A DNA stretch of 13,121 nt from Pseudomonadota bacterium (lineage in GTDB: Bacteria > Pseudomonadota > Alphaproteobacteria > Caulobacterales > Caulobacteraceae), in NCBI GenBank assembly GCA_023433655.1, contig JAEYUE010000016.1, positions 1 through 13,121 of the forward strand, read 5' to 3'. Shown piece after piece: positions 7,556 to 13,121 of the stretch. Position 1 is the stretch's first letter, and every line of letters begins with the position of its first letter. The translations under genes were made by a program, and so were the position numbers. Under the pieces are notes generated by a model, which worked only from the letters and a program-made list of their open reading frames with translations, was not told the DNA's origin and did not search any database.

Positions 7556-9100
7556 TCAGGACTTCTTCTTGAACAGGCCGGCGAACATCGACTTGCCATC
7601 ACTCTTGCCGGACTTTGCCTTGGGTCCGGCGAGCATCGGAAGCTCGCGTTGCGAAACAATCTGGGCCAGCATCTGGAAGGCTTCGGCGGCCTTCGACTTC
7701 GCCCCGGCGTCGAGGATCATCTGCCCGTTGTTGGCCGCCGCGCCGAAGACCTTCGGATCGAAGGGGATGATCAGGCTGGGGTGCACGCCCAGGGCGGCGC
7801 CGAATTCCTTGGCGGGAATCTCGGGGCGACCCGGCACGCCGACCTGGTTCAGCACCAGCCGCGGCGGGGCGTCGTTGGGCCGGCCCTGGCGGATCAGGTC
7901 GATCATGTTCTTGGCGTTGCGCAGGCTGGCCAGGTCCGGCGTGGCGACGACCACCACCTCGTCGGCGGCGATCAGGGTGCGGCGCATCCAGCCCGACCAC
8001 AGGTGCGGCAGGTCCAGCACCACGAACGGCGCCGTGGAACGGATCTGGGTGGTGACCTCCTCGAAGGCCTCGGGCGAGATGTCCCAGTCGGCGTCCAGCG
8101 TGGCCGGGGCCGCGAACAGGCTGAGCTTGTCGGTGCAGCGGACCATCATCCGGTCCAGCAGCACGGGATCGAGGCGGTCCGGCTGGCTCAGGGCGTCCGC
8201 GACGCCGTTCAGGGGGTCCTGGTTGAAGTCGAGCCCGGCGGTGCCGAACGGCAGGTCGTAGTCGACGATGACCGTATTGGCCCCGATCCGCTCACTCATC
8301 GCATAGGCGGTGTTGTGGGCGACCGAACTGGCGCCGGCGCCGCCACGAGCTCCCACGAAGGCGATCGAGCGGCCGACGAAGGGCTGGGCCGGATCGTTGA
8401 ACAGGCCGCCGATGGCGGCGATCAGCTGCAGCGGCTGCAGCGGCGCGACCAGGTATTCGCTGACCCCGCGCCGCATCAGTTCGCGGAACAACAGGATGTC
8501 GTTGGTGGCGCCGATGACCACCACCTTGGTGCCGGCGTCGCAGACCTCGGCCAGCTGGTCGACCTCCCACAGCAGGGTCTGCGGGTCCTTCAGGCATTCG
8601 ACGATGATCAGGGGCGGGGTGGGTTCGTGCTGGTAGGCCTCCACCGCCGCCGCCACGCCGCCGACGCGGATCTGGGTGGTGGCGCGCGACAGGCGGCGAT
8701 CCTGCCCGGCCCGCTCGGCCGCGGCCAGGGTGTCCTGACGTTCCGCGAAGACGTGGATGGCGATGCGCGGGACCGAAACCTCCGGGGCGCCGCCGCCCAG
8801 CACGGGCGGCGAAAAGGCCGCCGATGCGCCGGCCACGAGCTCACCCACGGGGTTGAAGCCGCCCACCGCCGGCGCCTGGCCGGGGGAGGGATCGGAATAG
8901 CCGACCGTGGGCGCCGGCGCGATCGCCGGGGGGGTGAACTGCAGCGGGGACCGTCCTTCTTCCGGCGCGTCCGCGGCGCCGGGATGCGGGGCATAACCGG
9001 CGCCGGAATCGGTCTGACCCGGTCCGGACGCCACATATCCCATCTCGAGGTCGAACTCGTCCTCGAACTCGTCGACGGGGCGGGGGAAGGCGTTGGTCAT
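7556..9100 (-). CDS. cpaE: Tad pilus localisation protein CpaE (TadZ-like, MinD/ParA fold)
   Basis: A 514-residue protein. Residues 1-110 are a low-complexity leader that opens with an acidic block (EFEDEFDLEM) and is then rich in Pro, Ala and Gly. Residues 111-232 look like an atypical receiver domain (VVVIGATND, GVSEYLVAPLQPLQL). Residues 244-485 form a MinD/ParA-like ATPase fold: P-loop region IAFVGARGGAGASSVAHN, switch-like VIVDYDLPFGTAGLDF (277-292) and Walker B-like FVVLDLPHLWSGW (359-371). The C-terminus is Lys-rich (KAKSGKSDGK, FKKKS). In Caulobacter CpaE directs pilus assembly to the cell pole (established). Here the P-loop has Arg252 where ParA/MinD proteins have the signature Lys, and Ala257 where the nucleotide-binding Lys is expected. 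The ATG at 9100 lies 7 bases after cpaD. Confidence 0.94.
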   Translation of the reverse strand: MTNAFPRPVDEFEDEFDLEMGYVASGPGQTDSGAGYAPHPGAADAPEEGRSPLQFTPPAIAPAPTVGYSDPSPGQAPAVGGFNPVGELVAGASAAFSPPVLGGGAPEVSVPRIAIHVFAERQDTLAAAERAGQDRRLSRATTQIRVGGVAAAVEAYQHEPTPPLIIVECLKDPQTLLWEVDQLAEVCDAGTKVVVIGATNDILLFRELMRRGVSEYLVAPLQPLQLIAAIGGLFNDPAQPFVGRSIAFVGARGGAGASSVAHNTAYAMSERIGANTVIVDYDLPFGTAGLDFNQDPLNGVADALSQPDRLDPVLLDRMMVRCTDKLSLFAAPATLDADWDISPEAFEEVTTQIRSTAPFVVLDLPHLWSGWMRRTLIAADEVVVVATPDLASLRNAKNMIDLIRQGRPNDAPPRLVLNQVGVPGRPEIPAKEFGAALGVHPSLIIPFDPKVFGAAANNGQMILDAGAKSKAAEAFQMLAQIVSQRELPMLAGPKAKSGKSDGKSMFAGLFKKKS

Positions 9101-9107
9101 GATCTGC

Positions 9108-9782
9108 CTATTCCACGGCCCGGGCGATGCGGCCCTCGACCAGCGGCTCCTGCGGGGCCGAGGTGACTTCGCCCTTGCGGTAGTTGTCGAACACGACGGC
9201 GGCCCGGCCCGAGTCGGCGGGGCTGGTCGGGCGATGGCCGACGATATCGCGCGGGTCGGCGATCTGGGCGGCGATATTGGCGTTGATGGCGCAACCCAGG
9301 CCGAGGGAGGCCTCGTTCGAGAAGCGGTTGTCTGTGGACCGCGGCTCGGCCGCGCAGTTGGGGATCACCGCCCGAACGGTTTCGAAGCCGGTGAGCACCG
9401 GCGCCCGGGGGTCGGGCGCGGCGTAGGAGGCGACGACGATCCGGTCGGCGGGCAGTCCGGCGGACTGCAGCGCCGAGCGGACGGCCCAGGTCTGGCGCAG
9501 GGCCGCCGGATCCTCGCCCGCCGGAGCCTCGATCCGGACGGCGCCCACCCCCGTGGCCATATAGCGGCTGACGAGGTCGTTGATCGCGGCCTGCTGATTG
9601 GCGGAGAGCCCGTCGTCGTGCACGGCCAGGGCGATCCGGTCGAGGCCAGGCTCGACGCGCAGCGAGTAGCGGGACAACGGCGTGAGCAGAGGGCCGCTCG
9701 AGTCCCCCGTGGAGGTGCAGGCCGCAAGCGTCGAGGCGGCGGCGATGGCGAGGAGCAGGGCGCGCATCATCGGGGTCCTCAT
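9108..9782 (-). CDS. cpaD: Tad pilus lipoprotein CpaD
   Basis: A 224-residue periplasmic protein with a lipoprotein signal: hydrophobic stretch RALLLAIAAASTLAAC with lipobox LAAC, so Cys22 would be lipidated. The mature part matches the CpaD pilus-biogenesis family: an OmpA-like beta/alpha start (SLRVEPGLDRIALAVHD), a central PADRIVVASY, and the family signature GLGCAINANIAAQIADPRD followed by GRAAVVFDNYRKGE. Cys143 and Cys164 probably form a disulfide. CpaD is thought to help secretin (CpaC) assembly or stability at the outer membrane. The first ATG (9782) overlaps the cpaC stop as ATGA. An in-frame ATG at 9770 has a better ribosome site, GAGGA with 5-base spacing, and would still leave a 17-residue signal, so that may be the main start. 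I give the longer form. Confidence 0.93.
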   Translation of the reverse strand: MRTPMMRALLLAIAAASTLAACTSTGDSSGPLLTPLSRYSLRVEPGLDRIALAVHDDGLSANQQAAINDLVSRYMATGVGAVRIEAPAGEDPAALRQTWAVRSALQSAGLPADRIVVASYAAPDPRAPVLTGFETVRAVIPNCAAEPRSTDNRFSNEASLGLGCAINANIAAQIADPRDIVGHRPTSPADSGRAAVVFDNYRKGEVTSAPQEPLVEGRIARAVE

Positions 9783-11470
9783 TCGATCACATAGCCCACG
9801 GGGCCGGTCCAGCCGGCGTCGGCGGAGTCGACCGCGGCGTTGCGGCCGCTGTAGTGCTGGTTCAGCTGGCCGAACAGGATGGTCTGGGCGTCGTTGGCGA
9901 TGCGCAGGCCATCGGCGGGAGTTTGCAGCGTCCCGGCCGAAACCGGAGAAACGATGAAGGCCTCAATGATGATGACCAGCTCGGTCTCGCCAGACAGATA
10001 GTCGCGCGAGCGGAAGAGGGACCCAAGGACGGGCAGATCGCCGATGCCCGGCAGCTGGTCGACATTCTGGCGCGTATCCTCCCGGAGCAGGCCCGCGATC
10101 ATCAACGAGCCGCCCGAGGGCAACTCCACCGTGTTCGCGGCGCGCCGCACGCTGAGGCCCGGGATCACAAGCGACGAACCTGTACCGCCGCCCAGGGTGA
10201 AGGCGCCGAGTGAGGTCAGTTCCGACACCTCGGTCGACAGCTGCAGCGAGATGCGGCCCGGGGACAGCACGATGGGCCGGACGGCCAGACGCACGCCGTA
10301 GGGCTTGAACTCGATAGTCACCTTGGTGCTGCCGCTGTCGACCTCCTGGCCGACAGGGACGGGGAACTCGCCGCCGGCCAGGAATTCGGCGCTTTCGCCG
10401 TTGGCCGTCGTGATGTTCGGCTCGGCCATGATCCGCACCAACCCAGCCCGCTCGAACGCCTCAAGACAGGCGCTGGCGTTGGTTCCCGTGACCGTCGACC
10501 AGGCGGACGAAACGATATTGGTCAGGGTGTTCGTCAGCGACGAAGAGGAGCCGTTCGAGGTGCTGGCGTTGCGGGCGATCTCAGCCAGGCTGGTTCCGGG
10601 CACCAACACAGTGTTCCCGTTCACATCGACGATCGGCACGGTCGTGGGGAATTCTCCCTGCCATCCGACGCTGTTGCTGGTGGAATTGCTGGCACCGGAA
10701 GTGACCCCGCTTTGAGCCGTGGAATTGGACGAGTTGCTGAAATTGGTCGTCCGGGCAGCGTTCTGGCCAACGCAAATGCCCCCGCCGCCCATCTGCGAGC
10801 CGTTTATCCCGTAGGTCGTGGCGAAGCCGCCGCTGGTGTACTGGGTGCCGGCGTTCATGATCGCGTCGGTCGACAAGCCGAGCTGCTTGATCGCACTGCG
10901 CTGCACCTCGATGACCCGAGCCTTGACCATGATCTGGTCGGACCCCTCGATGGTCATCATGTTGATGACCTTCTCCGGGGCCGAGACGAAGGCGCGGGCC
11001 ACCTGGCTGGCGCGGTCGGCCTCGCCCGGGCTGAAGACCGTTCCGGTCAGAATGACGCTGTCATTGACCGCCTCGGCCCGGACGTTCGCGCCAGGCATGA
11101 CGCGGCTCAGCGTGTCCTGCAGGGCCGAGACCCCGGCGTCGACGCGGATGCGCAGCGACAGGATGGTGCGGCCAGCGTTGTCGAGGACGACCGCGTCGGT
11201 CTCTCCGGGCGCGAGGCCGATGATGGTGATGCGACGCGGCGAGTGCAGCATCGCTTCCGCGACCAGCGGGTTCGGCACGATCACGTCGCGGGCGTCGGCC
11301 GGCAGATCCACCGCCATGGACGAACCGCGCGGCAGGCTGATCAGCTGGGACTGGGCGCCCATCGACACCGCGGCGCGGGTCTGGGCTTCGGCCGGGGCGG
11401 CCGGCGGCAGGGCGACGACCAGAAGGCCGGCGAGGGCGACCCCGGCGAGGCGGCTCAGCGGACGATTCAT
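9779..11470 (-). CDS. cpaC: Tad pilus outer-membrane secretin CpaC (RcpA)
   Basis: A 563-residue secretin. It has a signal peptide (1 to about 30, ending APAEAQ), an N-terminal pilus/secretin domain (about 38-110, LISLPRGSSMAVDLP, IVPNPLVAEAML), a BON-like stretch (115-165, NDSVILTGTVFSP), and the start of the secretin region (MVKARVIEVQRSAIKQLGLS). A Ser/Asn/Thr/Gly-rich insert follows at about 207-334. The secretin core covers 335-508 (RIMAEPNITTANGESAEFLAGGEFPVPV split over 347-372; PGIGDLPVLGSLFRS 474-488). It ends with a C-terminal tail of about 55 residues. It forms the outer-membrane channel through which the pilus passes. The start overlaps the cpaB stop (ATGA). The only two cysteines, 233 and 335, flank the insert. 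The DNA of the insert (about 10470-10860) is visibly less GC-rich than the rest of the gene. Confidence 0.95.
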   Translation of the reverse strand: MNRPLSRLAGVALAGLLVVALPPAAPAEAQTRAAVSMGAQSQLISLPRGSSMAVDLPADARDVIVPNPLVAEAMLHSPRRITIIGLAPGETDAVVLDNAGRTILSLRIRVDAGVSALQDTLSRVMPGANVRAEAVNDSVILTGTVFSPGEADRASQVARAFVSAPEKVINMMTIEGSDQIMVKARVIEVQRSAIKQLGLSTDAIMNAGTQYTSGGFATTYGINGSQMGGGGICVGQNAARTTNFSNSSNSTAQSGVTSGASNSTSNSVGWQGEFPTTVPIVDVNGNTVLVPGTSLAEIARNASTSNGSSSSLTNTLTNIVSSAWSTVTGTNASACLEAFERAGLVRIMAEPNITTANGESAEFLAGGEFPVPVGQEVDSGSTKVTIEFKPYGVRLAVRPIVLSPGRISLQLSTEVSELTSLGAFTLGGGTGSSLVIPGLSVRRAANTVELPSGGSLMIAGLLREDTRQNVDQLPGIGDLPVLGSLFRSRDYLSGETELVIIIEAFIVSPVSAGTLQTPADGLRIANDAQTILFGQLNQHYSGRNAAVDSADAGWTGPVGYVIE

Positions 11471-12387
11471 TGGACCACCACCACTTCGGGCGCGCCGCCG
11501 CGATAGACGCGGACCGCGGAGGCTTGTCGGGGACCGGCGGCGACCCGGCCGGACGGCCCGCCGGTGTCGGCGTAGGAGCGCAGGATCAGGCTCAGTTCGC
11601 CTTCGGACTTGGCCAGGGCGAGGGCTTCGGCGTCGCGCGGCCCGACCTCGAGGGTCGCCGTCGCGCCGATCACCGTCTGCTCGTCGTCGCCGGCGCGGGT
11701 CGACTGATCGATGGCGAGGACCTTGATGTTCTGCATCACGGTCGACGAGGTGAATTTCGAGCGGTCGCCCTCGGAGGCGCCGAGGTTGGCGAGGGTGGTT
11801 TCACGGGTCAGCACCACGTCGACGCGGTCGCCCGGAAGGATGAAGCCGCCGGCGGCGGTCTCGACCGTGACGCGGATGGCCATGGCGCGCATGCCCGGCT
11901 CCAGGTAGGCGGCCATGTAGCCGCTGTCGCCGGCCCGGACGATCTTGCGCATGATGATCGGCTCGCCCGCGAAGATCTGTTCGCGCACCACCGAGCCGAC
12001 GTAGTCCGCCTTGGCGCCGCCGGTGGCGAGATTGTTGGCGACGCGGGTGACCGCGGCGACCGCGCCCTCCGGCTTGGCCTTGCCGCCGTCCGCGGGCGCG
12101 GATTCGCCGGCGGCCGGGATAGGGGTGGAGCCGTCGGTGATGTAGGCCGAGTTGACCTGGTCGACCGGCCAGTCCTTCCATTCCAGGTCGGATTCCTCGA
12201 GGCGGCGACCCGGCTGCAGATCCTGGGCGGCGACCAGCACCCTGGCCATCGGCCGCGCCTCGACCGGAGCGGCGGTGGCGACGGCGGTCGGCTCCTTCGA
12301 GGGCGATCCCATGGCGCGCACGACCAGGGCCAGCCCGATGGCGGCCACGGCGGCGACGCAGATCACGATGATACGGGCAGGCTTCAT
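11467..12387 (-). CDS. cpaB: Tad pilus assembly protein CpaB (RcpC)
   Basis: A 306-residue protein with one N-terminal membrane anchor (IIVICVAAVAAIGLALVV, 6-23) and a periplasmic body. An SAF domain covers about 46-150 (ARVLVAAQDLQPGRRLEESD; later EQIFAGEPIIMRKIV). It is interrupted by a Pro/Ala/Gly-rich loop at about 85-126. The CpaB/RcpC domain follows, with its signature GGFILPGDRVDVVLT (180-194) and EVGPRDAEALALAKSEGELSLILR split over 247-270. In Tad systems CpaB works in the periplasm with the secretin. The ATG at 12387 has a clear GGAG (12398-12395) with 7-base spacing. Unlike the genes below it, cpaB has a real leader of its own, 123 bases after cpaA, with a strong hairpin touching the GGAG and two GTTAAC motifs further up. 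Confidence 0.95.
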   Translation of the reverse strand: MKPARIIVICVAAVAAIGLALVVRAMGSPSKEPTAVATAAPVEARPMARVLVAAQDLQPGRRLEESDLEWKDWPVDQVNSAYITDGSTPIPAAGESAPADGGKAKPEGAVAAVTRVANNLATGGAKADYVGSVVREQIFAGEPIIMRKIVRAGDSGYMAAYLEPGMRAMAIRVTVETAAGGFILPGDRVDVVLTRETTLANLGASEGDRSKFTSSTVMQNIKVLAIDQSTRAGDDEQTVIGATATLEVGPRDAEALALAKSEGELSLILRSYADTGGPSGRVAAGPRQASAVRVYRGGAPEVVVVQ

Positions 12388-12397
12388 CGACTGTCTC

Positions 12398-12444
12398 CGG
12401 CAGGGCCGACCGGACCCGCGCGTCGGTCCTCTGGCCCCCTGCCG
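12398..12444 (-). promoter_or_regulatory. Long imperfect hairpin in the cpaB leader
   Basis: Read on the plus strand, the 15 bases cggcagggccgaccg (12398-12412) pair with cggtc (12424-12428), ggccc (12433-12437) and tgccg (12440-12444). Only a 4-base and a 2-base bulge interrupt this on one side, and the loop is 11 bases. In the minus-strand mRNA the 3' end of the stem shares its last base with the GGAG ribosome site of cpaB. The pairing is seen in the sequence. That it controls cpaB translation, or protects the processed mRNA between cpaA and cpaB, is inference. There is no T-run after it, so it is not a standard terminator. In DNA this rich in GC some pairing by chance is expected. Confidence 0.4.
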
Positions 12445-12473
12445 TTAACGAACATGGAGGCAGCGGGTTAACG
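12443..12473. promoter_or_regulatory. Two GTTAAC motifs, possible regulator (CtrA-type) half-sites
   Basis: CGTTAACG (12443-12450, a perfect palindrome) and GGTTAACG (12466-12473) lie 23 bases apart centre to centre in the cpaA-cpaB gap. Reading by eye, the only other TTAA in the window is at 13048, in the gap upstream of cpaA, so the motif appears absent from the coding DNA. TTAA(C) is the half-site of the cell-cycle regulator CtrA in Caulobacterales, which controls pilA in Caulobacter (established). The spacing here, 19 bases between TTAAs, is not the standard 7, so a CtrA site is only a suggestion. A second promoter driving cpaB onward would fit the larger gap. Confidence 0.3.
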
Positions 12474-12510
12474 TCCGCCTAAGTGCGGCGCGGTGGGCCC
12501 CGGCGGTCCC

Positions 12511-13023
12511 TCAGGCGGCGAGGAAGGCGCTCATCAGCGGCGAGGCGGGCCAAGCCACGAGGGCGCCGCCGGCGATGGCCACGCCGTAGGGGATGTGGCC
12601 CTTCGGCTCCATCAGCTGGACCCACCACCCCGGTCCCGCGCCGACCCAGGGCTGCAGCCAGGCGCGGCCGAGCAACAGGGCCAGGGAGAAGAGGCCGCCG
12701 ATGACGGCGGTGGCGAGGACGAAGACGCCCGAGCCGGACACCCCCAGCCAGAGGCAGGCCGCGGCCATCAGCTTGACGTCGCCGCCGCCGAGCAGGTTGA
12801 GGGCGAACAGGCCCATGCCGACCAGCAGGGCCGCGAGGCCGATAGCCAGATGAAGGCCGATGTCGACGGGCCCCAGGCCGAGCACGAGCGCCGCGGGAAA
12901 GAAGGCCAGGATGAGCAGCCCCGAAATCCAGTTGGGAATCTTCATCGAGGTCAGGTCCTTCAGCCCGGCCACGATCACCAGGGCGGGAAGGACGGCGAGG
13001 AGGATGAGCTGCATGGCTTGCAT
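12511..13023 (-). CDS. cpaA: Tad prepilin peptidase CpaA (TadV-like)
   Basis: A 170-residue polytopic membrane aspartic protease of family A24. It cleaves the leader of Flp-type prepilins at the cytoplasmic face. The two catalytic aspartates are present: Asp23 in GLKDLTSMKIPNW and Asp82 in the GxGD motif LGGGDVKLMAA. It lacks the N-terminal methylase domain of PilD-type enzymes, as is normal for CpaA/TadV. Membrane segments lie at about 5-21, 33-50, 57-77 and 97-119, with another near the C-terminus. Starts at 13023 and 13014 are both possible: two ATGs in frame, 9 bases apart, within a GCATGGC direct repeat, and neither has a good ribosome site. It is the first gene of the operon in the window. 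A weak TTGTCC-16-TTAAAG promoter-like pair (minus strand, 13075-13048) lies just upstream; this reading is speculative. Confidence 0.94.
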   Translation of the reverse strand: MQAMQLILLAVLPALVIVAGLKDLTSMKIPNWISGLLILAFFPAALVLGLGPVDIGLHLAIGLAALLVGMGLFALNLLGGGDVKLMAAACLWLGVSGSGVFVLATAVIGGLFSLALLLGRAWLQPWVGAGPGWWVQLMEPKGHIPYGVAIAGGALVAWPASPLMSAFLAA

Positions 13024-13070
13024 GGCCGTCAGACTGCACGCCGACCTTTAAGGCGGCGTTGCCGGCCGGA

Positions 13071-13106
13071 CAAAGCAAAGGGCCGGAGCGTTTCCGCTCC
13101 GGCCCT
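13071..13106 (-). terminator. Intrinsic terminator upstream of cpaA (for the gene beyond the right edge)
   Basis: A perfect 12-base-pair stem, agggccggagcg (13079-13090) with cgctccggccct (13095-13106), has a 4-base loop that reads GAAA on the minus strand. On the minus strand it is followed by TTGCTTTG, a T-rich tail; on the plus strand no T-run follows. It therefore ends leftward transcription coming from beyond the right edge. In Caulobacter pilA lies directly before cpaA, so pilA is the likely gene (inference from synteny). A TGA at 13117-13115 on the minus strand, 8 bases before the stem, could be its stop codon. Readthrough could make pilin abundant and the cpa genes less so. Confidence 0.88.
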
Positions 13107-13121
13107 CGCCGGGTTCAAGAC

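Noticed and set aside
7529..9166. 545-codon plus-strand frame opposite cpaE
   Set aside because: Long only because stops are rare in the antisense frame of GC-rich DNA. The Gly/His/Gln/Arg-rich product shows no fold or motif, while cpaE is well supported.
10712..12471. Overlapping plus-strand frames of 264-333 codons opposite cpaC and cpaB
   Set aside because: The same antisense artefact; no ribosome sites or recognisable domains.
12443..12473. A canonical CtrA box (TTAA-N7-TTAA)
   Set aside because: The two TTAA elements are 19 bases apart, not 7. I list them only as possible half-sites with low confidence.

Overview
The window looks like a piece of a chromosome from a high-GC alphaproteobacterium, most likely Caulobacteraceae (Caulobacter, Phenylobacterium or Brevundimonas type). 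This inference rests on the very GC-rich coding sequence, the frequent GTG starts and, above all, the right-hand two thirds. That part is a complete run of Flp/Tad pilus genes in the order known from Caulobacter: cpaA, cpaB, cpaC, cpaD, cpaE, cpaF, tadB(cpaG), tadC(cpaH). I see no tRNA, rRNA, CRISPR array, insertion sequence or phage gene.

Left part (1-3963). On the minus strand a small cupin protein gene is followed, with a 4-base GTGA overlap, by an MFS transporter whose 3' part runs off the left edge. Divergent from it is dapE (lysine/diaminopimelate pathway). A 45-codon single-span membrane protein gene lies on the minus strand, tail to tail with dapE, and the two stop codons share one CTAG. 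Then come a second MFS transporter and an SRPBCC-fold protein on the plus strand, the latter again tail to tail with the pilus operon through a shared CTAG.

Right part (3960-13023, minus strand). The Tad genes are tightly packed. cpaB/cpaC and cpaC/cpaD overlap by ATGA, and the other junctions from cpaD down to tadC are 3-9 bases. Only cpaA and cpaB are separated by a real gap (123 bases). That gap holds a long imperfect hairpin ending at the cpaB Shine-Dalgarno sequence and two GTTAAC motifs. At the right edge, upstream of cpaA, a strong intrinsic terminator points leftward. It must end the gene just outside the window, which by synteny should be the pilin gene pilA.

How the genes work together: CpaA processes prepilin. 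CpaC forms the outer-membrane secretin, helped by the lipoprotein CpaD and the periplasmic CpaB. CpaE is a MinD-like localisation factor. CpaF is the motor ATPase, and TadB/TadC are the inner-membrane platform. The left-hand genes are ordinary metabolic and transport genes with no visible link to pili. Nothing here is a clearly new system. The points most worth a second look are the cpaA-cpaB gap, the low-complexity insert in the secretin, the lysine-less P-loop of CpaE and the small membrane protein gene.
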